A stretch of 24,889 nt of DNA. It comes from JAWOJF01 sp046481785. GTDB taxonomy: Bacteria; Bacteroidota; Ignavibacteria; Ignavibacteriales; Ignavibacteriaceae. The stretch is taken from NCBI GenBank assembly GCA_046481785.1, contig JAWOJF010000085.1:1-24889 (forward strand), read 5' to 3'. This document shows positions 16,385-24,496 of this stretch, piece by piece. The translations under genes and the position numbers were made by a program. A model generated the notes under the pieces. The model saw only the letters and a program-made list of their open reading frames with translations. It made no database searches and was not told the DNA's origin. Each line of letters starts with the position of its first letter. The stretch's first letter is position 1.

Positions 16385-16392
16385 CAAAAATA
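16385..16392 (-). promoter_or_regulatory. TAnnTTTG-type -7 box for gdhA
   Basis: The minus strand reads TATTTTTG 79 bases before the gdhA ATG. Transcription would begin near 16378, just ahead of the palindrome at 16357-16374. No clear -33 element is visible. Confidence 0.35.
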
Positions 16393-16700
16393 TTGAGGAT
16401 ATAAACTCTGAAGAATAAAACTGCAGGATAATTACAGTGTGTTTTTGGAAAATTCCCCTTTCGTTGAAACCAGATACCCCTGTAAAGCCTTCTATAAAAT
16501 TCAGCTTTTTTTTATGATGCATTCTTGCCTTAATTTACTTGCCCATTAACCTAATAATTAGATATTTTGCACCTAATTATATTTATTATCGAAAGAAACA
16601 TAACAATTAATTAAGTAAAAATCTTAATAATTCACTGTGGCAACTATTACAGTTTTTAAACATTTTCATCTATATTACCATAATTTTTTAAGGAATACTT

Positions 16701-17897
16701 ATGAATAACGAAATAATTAAAGAGAAAACAGCACAGGCTATTGAAATACTGAAAGAAAAAAATATTGATATGTGGCTTACTTTTGTTAAAGAAAGCTCCA
16801 TAATACATGATCCATCCCTTGATATTATACTGGGAATGAATCTTACCTGGCATTCGGCTGTTATTATTAATAAGGACGGCGAAACTACTTTAATTCTGGG
16901 TGATCTGGAAAAAGACTCAGCAGAAAGAACAGGGATTTATAAGAATATAATCCCTTATACAAAATCAATTAAGGATATACTAGTAAACTACCTTAAAAAG
17001 AAAAACCCAAACAAAATTGCAATTAACTACTCGCTTAATTCCAGCCTTGCAGATGGCCTGTCACACGGATTATATCTTACTCTTGCCGATTACCTTAAAG
17101 GAACAGGATATGAAAACAAACTTGTTTCCTCTGAAGAAATAATTTCTGCTGTAAAGGGGAGAAAATCCGCAACTGAATTAAAAATAATGAGAGAAGCTAT
17201 AAAAGAAACATTAAAAATTTTTAATGAAGTAACTTCATTTATACAGCCGGGTAAAACAGAAAAAGATGTGGCAGCATTTGTAAAAGGACTGGTGGAGAAA
17301 CGCGGATTTAAAATGGCGTGGGATGAAGATCACTGTCCTTCCGTATTTACCGGGCCTAATCCCGCAAGTGCACACTCCGGACCAAGCGATAGAAAAATAG
17401 AAAAAGGACACATGGTTAATATGGATTTCGGCATAAAGCTGAACGGCTATTGCAGTGATCTTCAGAGAACATGGTATCTTTTAAAAGATGATGAAGAAAA
17501 AGCTCCGGCCAATGTACAAAAAGGTTTTGAAATTATAAGAGATTCAATTCAGAAAGTTGCCGGTTCAATTAAGCCCGGAGTAAAAGGTGTAGATATGGAT
17601 AAAATAGCACGTGATTATATTGTTCAAAGCGGGTATGTGGAATATCCTCACGGCCTTGGCCACCAGGTTGGGACTCAGGTGCATGACGGCGGAGCCGGCT
17701 TATATCCTGCATGGGAAAAATATGGAAATACGCCTTTCCTGGAACTTGAAGAAAATATGGTTTTAACAGTAGAACCCCGGCTTCCCGTAGAAGGATACGG
17801 TGTATCTACACTGGAAGAAGAAATTGTAGTTACAAAAAAAGGGTGTGAGTTTCTTTCTGATGTGCAGAAAGAACTGTGGCTGATTAAAACAAAATAA
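16701..17897 (+). CDS. M24-family metallopeptidase (Xaa-Pro dipeptidase/aminopeptidase P-like)
   Basis: This 398-residue cytoplasmic protein has a creatinase-like N-terminal domain (about 1-150) and a pita-bread catalytic domain (about 158-395). All five metal ligands of M24 enzymes can be seen: MDFGIK (D242), YCSDLQRTW (D253), PHGLGHQVG (H321), TVEPRL (E358) and STLEEEIVV (E372). Such enzymes cut Xaa-Pro bonds with two metal ions; the exact specificity (prolidase, aminopeptidase P or other) cannot be fixed by eye. An AAGGA site 7 bases upstream supports the ATG. It is monocistronic, and a long hairpin follows. Confidence 0.92.
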   Translation: MNNEIIKEKTAQAIEILKEKNIDMWLTFVKESSIIHDPSLDIILGMNLTWHSAVIINKDGETTLILGDLEKDSAERTGIYKNIIPYTKSIKDILVNYLKKKNPNKIAINYSLNSSLADGLSHGLYLTLADYLKGTGYENKLVSSEEIISAVKGRKSATELKIMREAIKETLKIFNEVTSFIQPGKTEKDVAAFVKGLVEKRGFKMAWDEDHCPSVFTGPNPASAHSGPSDRKIEKGHMVNMDFGIKLNGYCSDLQRTWYLLKDDEEKAPANVQKGFEIIRDSIQKVAGSIKPGVKGVDMDKIARDYIVQSGYVEYPHGLGHQVGTQVHDGGAGLYPAWEKYGNTPFLELEENMVLTVEPRLPVEGYGVSTLEEEIVVTKKGCEFLSDVQKELWLIKTK

Positions 17898-17909
17898 TGA
17901 TAATCTGTT

Positions 17910-17970
17910 AGCGTACATTCATTCAGACATACATAAAACGGTACCATTAATGATTGAATGAATGTATGCT
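17910..17970. terminator. Long inverted repeat between convergent genes
   Basis: AGCGTACATTCATTCA (17910-17925) pairs with TGAATGAATGTATGCT (17955-17970), a 16-bp stem with one G-U type position and a 29-base loop. It starts 13 bases after the peptidase stop and touches the aat stop codon (17970-17972), so it likely ends both transcripts. Confidence 0.6.
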
Positions 17971-18572
17971 TAGAAGTGACAGTCCCTTAAATAGGATTTA
18001 TACAGCAGCCTGTTATACTCCGCAAAAGTAATTTCCATTGCGCCGAACATTTTAAGATGTTCTGTTATATACTGCACATCAAGCAGCAGGAACTTTTGCT
18101 TATTAAGATGTTCAAGGAGTGCAGCCAGGGCAGCTTTGGATGCCTGAGAAACGCGAGAAAACATTGACTCGCCGAAAAATGCTCCTTTAAAACTAATCCC
18201 GTACAGCCCGCCAACGAGTTTACCATCCTGCCATGTTTCAACTGTATGCACATAACCAAGCTTTTGAAGGCGGAGATAAGCATCAATTAATTCACCGGAT
18301 ATCCAGGTTGTTTCCCTGTCCCGGCAGCCGTTCACAACCTGTAAAAAATCACAGTCAAACCTTATTTCAAAATTATTTTTGGAAATTATCTTTTTAAGAG
18401 AACGCGGAATATTATAGCCGTTAAGAGGGATGATAGTTCTTATATCCGGGAGATACCAGTTAATTTTACCGGTTTCTTCATCAGCCATTGGGAAGGCGCC
18501 GCTGGCGTAAAGCCTGATCATCTTTTCCGGCTTCAGAAAATCATCTTTTCCGTTATTTTTTTTTGTATTCAT
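17970..18572 (-). CDS. aat: Leucyl/phenylalanyl-tRNA-protein transferase
   Basis: This 200-residue enzyme adds Leu or Phe from charged tRNA to proteins with N-terminal Arg or Lys, marking them for ClpS/ClpAP degradation (N-degron pathway). Family motifs are present: LYASGAFPMADEE near the start, WYLPDIRTIIPL, the catalytic-site strand AFFGESMFSR (131-140) with its conserved Glu (E135), followed by SQASKAAL, and the DVQYITEHLKMFGA segment near 170. It is slightly shorter than the roughly 230-residue E. coli enzyme because the N-terminal lid is reduced. The ATG has no Shine-Dalgarno site. A weak stem (ACCGG...CCGGT at 18644-18664) lies upstream, of no known role. It is not clearly in an operon with its neighbours; a terminator lies about 150 bases upstream. 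Confidence 0.95.
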   Translation of the reverse strand: MNTKKNNGKDDFLKPEKMIRLYASGAFPMADEETGKINWYLPDIRTIIPLNGYNIPRSLKKIISKNNFEIRFDCDFLQVVNGCRDRETTWISGELIDAYLRLQKLGYVHTVETWQDGKLVGGLYGISFKGAFFGESMFSRVSQASKAALAALLEHLNKQKFLLLDVQYITEHLKMFGAMEITFAEYNRLLYKSYLRDCHF

Positions 18573-18724
18573 TAATTTAAGTTAAAGCTGAGCCGCATGC
18601 AGTGAAGTAATTATTGCTGGGCTGGTATTATTGTATAACTTCAACCGGTATTTTATTTGCCGGTAATTAAAATATATCTTAAAAATAGAAATATAAAATT
18701 GAAGATAAAAAGAGGGATGGCTAT

Positions 18725-18750
18725 AAAAAGCCGCTAATGGGCGGCTTTTT
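18725..18750. terminator. Rho-independent terminator overlapping a stop codon
   Basis: AAAAAGCCGC (18725-18734) and GCGGCTTTTT (18741-18750) form a 10-bp stem with a 6-base loop and a T-run on either strand. The TAG of the receiver-like gene (18734-18736) and its last codons (KKAAH) lie inside the structure. Confidence 0.85.
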
Positions 18751-19051
18751 TAACAGATGGCATTCTGTCAACAGATCTTAATCTGAATAATTCCTTTTTG
18801 GAGTATCCAATATAAAAAATCGCAACCCGTAAACGGATATTCCCATCAATATGGCGTAACATGCTCATCATATCTTCTCCGTTTACGGGTTTAATTACAT
18901 CAAACAGAACATAATCAGGTTTATATGAATTGATTATGTCTTCTGTTTCAGCTTCAGTACAATAAAACGATTCTGATAAAATGAACTTTTCAGCTATCCT
19001 GTATAAAAGACTTTTTTTCTTATTTTCAGTTATTACAAGAAACTTTTTCAT
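18734..19051 (-). CDS. Truncated stand-alone receiver-like protein
   Basis: This 105-residue protein starts MKKFLVITEN, where a receiver domain would carry its acidic pair (here only E9). The third strand YVLFDVIKPVNGED holds a possible phospho-acceptor D51, and the fourth strand VAIFYIGYS is present. The protein ends before the conserved Lys and the last helix, so it is shorter than a normal receiver (about 120). It has no output domain. It could be a phosphate sink, a protein-interaction module or a decaying gene. It is transcribed after the MlaF-like gene with a 237-base gap, and its own terminator overlaps its stop codon. No Shine-Dalgarno site precedes the ATG, so expression is uncertain. 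Confidence 0.6.
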   Translation of the reverse strand: MKKFLVITENKKKSLLYRIAEKFILSESFYCTEAETEDIINSYKPDYVLFDVIKPVNGEDMMSMLRHIDGNIRLRVAIFYIGYSKKELFRLRSVDRMPSVKKAAH

Positions 19052-19288
19052 CGTAAAACCAATGTGTTTACAACTGATTTTCAGTGATTAATTAAATTTT
19101 CAGGTTAAAATTATTTGTGGTAAATGTAGGAATTTAAAATACATGTTCTTGTGATTTAACTAATAAAAAAGAAGGGGAAAATCTGTAAGCACAAAAAGAA
19201 AGGCATGGATGTTTGAATACATAAAACACTTGAATGAGGGGAAAGAAAAACAGTCATATTAAAAACAGTGATGCTCTTAAGCGTCTTT

Positions 19289-20020
19289 TTAGTTTTCTGT
19301 CCGTTTTATAAAGTCTATAATCACCTTGTCCGGTGATTCAATTAACTGGCGGGGCGAACCTGTAAAATATATTTTCCCTTCATACATCATTGCTACACGG
19401 TCTGCTACATTCTTTACACTATACATATCATGCGTTACTACAACAGAGGTAACATTAAGTTTTTTTCCAAGTTCTTTAATCAGGTTATCAATAGAATCTG
19501 ACATAATAGGATCGAGCCCGGTAGTAGGTTCATCATATAGGATATAATCCGGATTGGTTATAAGTGCACGGGCAAGGCCTGCTCTTTTCTTCATCCCCCC
19601 TGATAACTCGGCAGGTTTAAGTTTTTGAACTCCGGGAAGGCCAACAAGGTCAAGCTTTTCATCCACTGCTTTTTTAATTTCACTTTGCATATAACCGTTC
19701 TCTGATTCTACTAATGGAAGTGCCACATTTTCTTCCACTGTCATGGAATCAAATAAAGCGGCCCCCTGGAAAAGAAAGCCAAATTTTTTCCTCAGCGCAT
19801 AAAGTGCACTGATGCTAAGATTGCCGACAACTTCGTTCTCTACTTTAACATAACCGGAATCAGGCGATAACAAGCCGACAATATGTTTTATTAGTACACT
19901 TTTACCTTCACCGCTTTTACCGATGATAACAATGGTTTCCCCTTTTTGAATAGTAAGGTTTATTCCGTTAAGGACTTTTTTATCGCCAAAGCTTTTATAC
20001 AGGTTATTTATTTCAATCAT
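19289..20020 (-). CDS. ABC transporter ATPase, MlaF-like
   Basis: This 243-residue ATP-binding subunit has Walker A GKSGEGKS (34-41), the Q-loop FLFQGAALFDSMTVEENV (from 82), signature LSGGMKKR (139-146), Walker B YILYDEP (159-165), and a switch His (H197). The Q-loop wording with ALFDSMTV and the GGMKKR signature are marks of the MlaF/Ttg2A group, which powers phospholipid movement between inner and outer membrane with MlaE permease and MlaD MCE protein. Neither partner gene is in this window: the upstream neighbour is divergent sppA and the downstream one is a receiver scrap. It must therefore use partners encoded elsewhere. No Shine-Dalgarno site precedes the ATG. Confidence 0.9.
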   Translation of the reverse strand: MIEINNLYKSFGDKKVLNGINLTIQKGETIVIIGKSGEGKSVLIKHIVGLLSPDSGYVKVENEVVGNLSISALYALRKKFGFLFQGAALFDSMTVEENVALPLVESENGYMQSEIKKAVDEKLDLVGLPGVQKLKPAELSGGMKKRAGLARALITNPDYILYDEPTTGLDPIMSDSIDNLIKELGKKLNVTSVVVTHDMYSVKNVADRVAMMYEGKIYFTGSPRQLIESPDKVIIDFIKRTEN

Positions 20021-20192
20021 TATTAGTCAAAATATTTTATTATTTTAAAACTAACTAAAAATAGGAATGAAAGTAAGTGTAAAACATTCAGCGGTGCAGG
20101 AAACTTAAGATTGCATTGAACCGTATTTAATGTCCAAATTTCTGAATTAATATCTTTCCGGTATATATCACAGTAAAATTAAAGGGATCTAA

Positions 20193-22622
20193 ATGAAACA
20201 ATTTTTTTTGCCATTCATAATTCTTTTAATCTTATCTTCAACAGCTTATTCGCAGCATTATTATGAACAAAATCAATTTGCATTAACTTCACCCGGCGCA
20301 ATGAAGTATGGCCTGTATGGTTTAAATAATCCTGCTGTTCTGGCTCATGTAGAGTCCCCCGATCTGTTGTTAACATGGTCTGATGAGAACGGGAACTGGG
20401 ATGATTTTGATAACTGGGGATTATTTGCCGCTGTACCCCATTTTAGTTTTGCATTAATCCACCGGAAAGAATCAGGGAATTCTGTTACTGATTATAAATT
20501 ATCAGCCGGATATGGAAGCCCTGCTGTAAGTATAGGCATTGGTTATGGATGGTCATCGGGTGATGTGCATTATTTTAACAGTTACAATGTTTATACATTA
20601 AGTACCTTAATAAGGCCCAACAGGTATCTCTCACTTGGTGTAATTGGTAATATCTTAGTTAACTTAGAGAATGAGAGCATATTTGAAGCCGCTGTAAGGC
20701 CGTTTGGAAATGAATATTTATCGTTATTCGGTGATTATGTCTTGGGCGGACGTTCCCGGTCCTTTATGTATAGGGAGGAAATCGAAGAAAACAGAAATAA
20801 ATGGAGTGCCGGTGCCGCTGTTGAAGTTTTCCCAGGCGTTAGGTTAACCGGAAGATATTTTGAAAATAAATTTTTTAATGCCGGCATACAGGTAAGCTTC
20901 GGCAGAGCAGGTGTTTTTACACAGGCAGGTTTTAGCAGTGATGGTGATTATGAACGGAATATTATGGGAATTAGAATTGGCGCTTATGACAGGAATCCTT
21001 TTGCAGAAATTTCTGAAGACAGCAAATATTTGGATATTAATCTGCTGGGCGGAGTAAAGTATCAACGTTACAGGTTTTTTGATAACTCAAACACACTGTT
21101 TAATCTTCTGCAGCAGATTGATGCTGCAAAAAATGATAAAGCAGTATCAGGTATTGCAATAAATACTTCAGGTATGAGAATTAACAGGGAAATGATTTGG
21201 GAGCTTAGAGAAAAACTTATGGATTTTAAGGAATCAGGAAAACATGTAATTGTTTATTTTGACAGGCTCCAGATTGACGGCTACCACCTGGTTTCTGCAG
21301 CAGATAAAATTGTTATGGACCCTGCAGGCGGAGTATCACTTGAAGGATACTTAATGGGGCGCCAGTATTATACCGGAACCCTTGAAAAATTAGGTATTGG
21401 CTTTACCGAATTAAAATATTTTAAGTACAAAACTGCTAATGAAGCCTTATCAAGAACAGACATGAGCGAAGCGGATAAAGAACAATTATCCGCAATAATG
21501 AATGACTACTATGAACTTGCAAAAACCGATATATGTGCATCAAGAAATATATCCCCTGAGCAGTTTGATAAACTGGTTAATGAAAAAGCATTATTCCTGC
21601 CGCAGGATGCTCTCGATTACAATCTTGCAGACACTTTGGGCAGATGGAACCTGGTTGAAGATTTAATTAAAGATATTGAAGGGAAAAAAAAGGCGCTCGC
21701 CGGTGGTGGTTCTCTTGAAAAGTTTTTGCTGCCGGATGATAATTACTGGGGAAGCAAACCTAAAATTGCTGTTATATATGCCCTGGGTGTATGTGCAATG
21801 GATGAGGGTATAAATGCAAGGAAACTGGTTAAGGTTATTGAGGCTGCGGGGAATGATAACAATATAAAAGCAATTGTATTCAGAGTAGATTCCCCCGGTG
21901 GTGATATACTTCCCTCCGATATAATTGCTGAGGCAATTAAAAAAGCAAAAGATAATAAGCCTGTTATTGTATCACAGGGACGTGTGGCTGCATCCGGCGG
22001 ATATGTTTTATCTATGCATGCCGATACTATTGTTGCCGCTCCAAATACTATTACTGGTTCTATAGGGGTAATTGGCGGCTGGTACTATAATAAAGATTTA
22101 AAAGAGTCGCTCGGCATCTCAACCGATTTTATTAAAAAAGGAACTCATGCCGACCTTCTCTACGGAGTGACTATCCCTTTTACTGGTATAACTTTACCCA
22201 ACAGAGATCTGACTGAGACAGAAAAAGAAAAGGCTGAAGATATTATTAAATTTTATTATGATGATTTTGTTGAGGAAGTTTCCATCAGCAGGAACCGTTC
22301 AAAAGATCATATCGAAAATATAGCACAGGGAAGAGTATGGTCGGGGATGGATGGGTTAAACAATGGACTTATTGATGTAATTGGCGGGCTTGATAAGGCA
22401 TTAAAAATTGCAGAGGAAAAAGCCGATTTAAAAAATAAGGTATATGATATTGCTGAATATCCCCAAATGCCTCTACTTGATTTTAACTCATTAATTCCAA
22501 CGCCATTCGGATTAGAGATGAAAACAGATGCTTCAATAGAGCACCTTCTGTTCAGAATGAAAAATAACGGTTTACCAATGCCGCTATTGCCGCTGGAATA
22601 CATCGATCCATATGAACCGTAA
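20193..22622 (+). CDS. sppA: SppA-type signal peptide peptidase with N-terminal barrel-like domain
   Basis: This 809-residue protein has a cleavable signal peptide (1-20). A Gly/aromatic, strand-rich region (about 21-275) opens with GLYGLNNPAVLAHVES, a pattern like the FadL/PorV barrel families. A tandem S49 protease follows (about 280-755). The first half supplies the general-base lysine in FKYKTANEALSR (K413, matching E. coli K209), and the second the nucleophile serine in VAASGGYVLS (S601, matching E. coli S409). The IVFRVDSPGGD motif (562-572) and TGSIGVIGG (621-629) are also conserved. SppA clears cut signal peptides. The E. coli enzyme lacks the barrel-like region and is held in the inner membrane by a short anchor, so the location here may differ. 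An AAGGGAT site precedes the ATG. Confidence 0.9.
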   Translation: MKQFFLPFIILLILSSTAYSQHYYEQNQFALTSPGAMKYGLYGLNNPAVLAHVESPDLLLTWSDENGNWDDFDNWGLFAAVPHFSFALIHRKESGNSVTDYKLSAGYGSPAVSIGIGYGWSSGDVHYFNSYNVYTLSTLIRPNRYLSLGVIGNILVNLENESIFEAAVRPFGNEYLSLFGDYVLGGRSRSFMYREEIEENRNKWSAGAAVEVFPGVRLTGRYFENKFFNAGIQVSFGRAGVFTQAGFSSDGDYERNIMGIRIGAYDRNPFAEISEDSKYLDINLLGGVKYQRYRFFDNSNTLFNLLQQIDAAKNDKAVSGIAINTSGMRINREMIWELREKLMDFKESGKHVIVYFDRLQIDGYHLVSAADKIVMDPAGGVSLEGYLMGRQYYTGTLEKLGIGFTELKYFKYKTANEALSRTDMSEADKEQLSAIMNDYYELAKTDICASRNISPEQFDKLVNEKALFLPQDALDYNLADTLGRWNLVEDLIKDIEGKKKALAGGGSLEKFLLPDDNYWGSKPKIAVIYALGVCAMDEGINARKLVKVIEAAGNDNNIKAIVFRVDSPGGDILPSDIIAEAIKKAKDNKPVIVSQGRVAASGGYVLSMHADTIVAAPNTITGSIGVIGGWYYNKDLKESLGISTDFIKKGTHADLLYGVTIPFTGITLPNRDLTETEKEKAEDIIKFYYDDFVEEVSISRNRSKDHIENIAQGRVWSGMDGLNNGLIDVIGGLDKALKIAEEKADLKNKVYDIAEYPQMPLLDFNSLIPTPFGLEMKTDASIEHLLFRMKNNGLPMPLLPLEYIDPYEP

Positions 22623-22631
22623 TATTATTGT

Positions 22632-22653
22632 AGCACAGGCTAAAGCCTGTGCT
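22632..22653. repeat. Palindrome, copy 1 of the CACAGGCTAAAGCCTGTG repeat
   Basis: AGCACAGGC, TAAA, GCCTGTGCT: a perfect 9-bp stem with a 4-base loop, 10 bases past the sppA stop. It may act as the sppA terminator. A second copy of the core lies at 22824-22841. Confidence 0.8.
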
Positions 22654-22673
22654 GCAGAACTACAACCTCTGCC

Positions 22674-22762
22674 ATCCCGACTTGTCGGGATCTCACCGCC
22701 ACATTTGCGTTGAGATTCCTCAGTCGAAGACCTGCCTGCGGCAGGCATGCGCCTTCGGAATG
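22674..22762. repeat. Composite palindromic repeat element
   Basis: ATCCCGAC-TT-GTCGGGAT (22674-22691) is a perfect 8-bp hairpin. It is followed by a larger stem with ATTCC (22715-22719) opposite GGAAT (22757-22761) and CGAAG (22725-22729) opposite CTTCG (22753-22757), enclosing TGCCTGC-G-GCAGGCA (22733-22747). The GC-rich, hairpin-dense wording differs from the AT-rich genes around it and resembles dispersed REP/MITE-like elements of Bacteroidota. No coding frame spans it. Confidence 0.6.
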
Positions 22763-22788
22763 ACAGTTCCCGGGTTGTGCAACAGACT

Positions 22789-22841
22789 CTTTAGCCTGTG
22801 ACTTTTTGTTTAAATGGTAGAATCACAGGCTAAAGCCTGTG
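22789..22841. repeat. Inverted pair of the CACAGGCTAAAG repeat (copy 2 with a mirror half)
   Basis: CTTTAGCCTGTGA (22789-22801) is the exact reverse complement of TCACAGGCTAAAG (22823-22835), a 13-bp stem with a 21-base loop. The right arm is also part of a second hairpin CACAGGC-TAAA-GCCTGTG (22824-22841), so two alternative folds compete. It sits just beyond the stop of the serine hydrolase gene. Confidence 0.7.
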
Positions 22842-22860
22842 CTACAGGCGTGTTACAGAT

Positions 22861-24375
22861 TTACTTCTTTTTAAAATTTAAATTATAAAAATGGAAATCC
22901 GGGTTAGGCAAATCAATCTTAAAGCCGCTGATATTTCCATCTGGATTAAAATCAAATGTAACTAATCCTTCAGGCAGGAAAGGGTCAGCAAATTTTATTC
23001 TGAAAGTATTATAATGCCAATGCTCCATTTTGCTTGTAAATAATTCTTTTGTAGGCAGGAGTGTTAATATAAGTTCACTTCCGGAAAATGTTACTTCAGC
23101 CTTACCGTACATTTTATCTTCATAAAGGCCTGCATATTCCTTCAGGAGTAAAGATGGGAATGTTTCTTTTATCCGGCTTTCTTCTTTCTTTTTTCTTTTT
23201 TCTTCAGTCTCCGCCAGGTATTTGTTAAAATTCTGAAGAGCTTCAGCGGCATAATCAACATCTTTATCATTTAAATGATAATCAAGAATTTTTTTAAGAA
23301 GAGGATTAATTAAAAAGTTGATCTGGTTAGAGAGAATAACTATACCCAAACTATCTTCCGGCACAATAGCTGCTTTTGTATGAACACCCGGCAAACCGCC
23401 CGAATGTTCAATAATTTTTCTTCCGGAATAATCATACAATGCCCAGCCAAGTCCGTAATTTCTGAAATGTGTTCCCATTATTTCATTACCCTGTCCGCTA
23501 TTTAAAACAAGATGAGGAGAAGTAATAACTGATATTGCTGCTTCCGAAAGGATCAGGGTATCATTAAACTTACCTTTATTAAGCCACATCATCAGCCAGT
23601 TTAACAAATCATTAACGCTTGAATTAATTGATGCCGCAGGGCCTGAATTATCATAATCTAAAAAACGGAGAGGTTTTCCCTCTATATGGGGAAATGACCA
23701 GTTTTTGCCGGATGAATATTCAGATGTACTTGTGTTTGAGGAACTCATATTTAACGGCGTAAATATTCTCTCCTGAACAAATTCATCCCATGTTTTTCCC
23801 GTAACAGCTTTTATAACTTCACCCGCAGTAATATACATTACATTCTGGTATCCGTATTTTTCTCTAAAACCATTTTTTAACGGCAGCAGGCTGATCCTTT
23901 TAACAATCTCTTCCCTGCTATAATCAGTTGCATACCAGAGAAGGTCGCCGTCAAATGTTGCAAGTCCTGAACGGTGACAAAGCAAATCACGAACAGTTAA
24001 TTCTCTTGTAACATAAGGATCATGAAGTTTAAACCAGGAGAGGTGATCCGTTACCTTATCGTCCCAATTAATTTTACCTTCGTCAACAAGAATACCAATA
24101 CAAGCAGCCGTAAAAGCCTTTGATACCGAAGCAAGCCCGAATATTGTTTCAGGAGTAACGGGGTCGCCGGTTTCTGTATTTCTTAAGCCATAGCCTTTTG
24201 AAAAAACAATTTGGCCGTTTTTTACAATACCAACAGCCAGCCCGGGAATATTAAAATCTTGTACAGCTTTGTTTATATAAGCATCAAGTTTGCCGTAATC
24301 AGTCTGACAAAAGAGTATTGAATTAAACAGCAGAAAAAGAGAAACAATTCCGGAAAAACGTAAAATTTTTGTCAT
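22861..24375 (-). CDS. Secreted beta-lactamase-fold serine hydrolase (class C/esterase family)
   Basis: This 504-residue protein has a signal peptide (about 1-23) and a serine beta-lactamase-like domain (about 27-370). It contains the SxxK motif ASVSKAF (S83, K86), the YxN motif YGYQN (Y176, N178) and HSGG (324-327) in place of KTG, as in EstB-like esterases, D-aminopeptidases and ampC-related PBPs. A linker of charged residues (about 388-405) leads to a C-terminal lipocalin-like region (about 410-504) found in many such proteins. The reaction may be ester, peptide or cell-wall hydrolysis in the periplasm; true beta-lactamase activity should not be assumed. An AGGAG site 5 bases before the ATG supports the start. 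The gene converges with sppA across the repeat cluster. Confidence 0.9.
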   Translation of the reverse strand: MTKILRFSGIVSLFLLFNSILFCQTDYGKLDAYINKAVQDFNIPGLAVGIVKNGQIVFSKGYGLRNTETGDPVTPETIFGLASVSKAFTAACIGILVDEGKINWDDKVTDHLSWFKLHDPYVTRELTVRDLLCHRSGLATFDGDLLWYATDYSREEIVKRISLLPLKNGFREKYGYQNVMYITAGEVIKAVTGKTWDEFVQERIFTPLNMSSSNTSTSEYSSGKNWSFPHIEGKPLRFLDYDNSGPAASINSSVNDLLNWLMMWLNKGKFNDTLILSEAAISVITSPHLVLNSGQGNEIMGTHFRNYGLGWALYDYSGRKIIEHSGGLPGVHTKAAIVPEDSLGIVILSNQINFLINPLLKKILDYHLNDKDVDYAAEALQNFNKYLAETEEKRKKKEESRIKETFPSLLLKEYAGLYEDKMYGKAEVTFSGSELILTLLPTKELFTSKMEHWHYNTFRIKFADPFLPEGLVTFDFNPDGNISGFKIDLPNPDFHFYNLNFKKK

Positions 24376-24496
24376 TCCTGCTCCTATATTTAAACAGATT
24401 TATTTAACACTTTTTATCTGAAAAGAGGAACTTAAAATTATTATTATTTATAATCAATTGAAGCTTTAACGGAAGGAATTCATTTTTGAGAAAGGA

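Larger units (their letters stand above)
16306..16700. other. 395-base divergent intergenic region between gdhA and the M24 peptidase
   Basis: The region holds the gdhA leader, a -7 box and a palindrome near the left side, listed separately. On the right an AAGGA site (16692-16696) serves the peptidase gene. The middle is AT-rich. A minus-strand open frame across 16286-16522 has no gene-like features and overlaps the gdhA start, so I do not call it. I see no further structure. Confidence 0.6.

Noticed and set aside
16286..16522. Minus-strand open frame upstream of gdhA
   Set aside because: It overlaps the gdhA start codon, runs through the predicted promoter and palindrome, and its product has biased composition without a domain.
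20091..20125. Possible sigma-54 promoter before sppA (GG ... TTGC)
   Set aside because: The GG to GC distance is 12 bases rather than the required 10, and the -24 element does not match.
22632..22841. CRISPR-like array
   Set aside because: The repeated units are palindromes in alternating directions with unequal spacing and only two to three copies, and there is no cas gene nearby.
22861..24375. Antibiotic-resistance beta-lactamase
   Set aside because: The third motif is HSGG rather than KTG and there is an extra C-terminal domain, which fits the esterase/peptidase relatives better.
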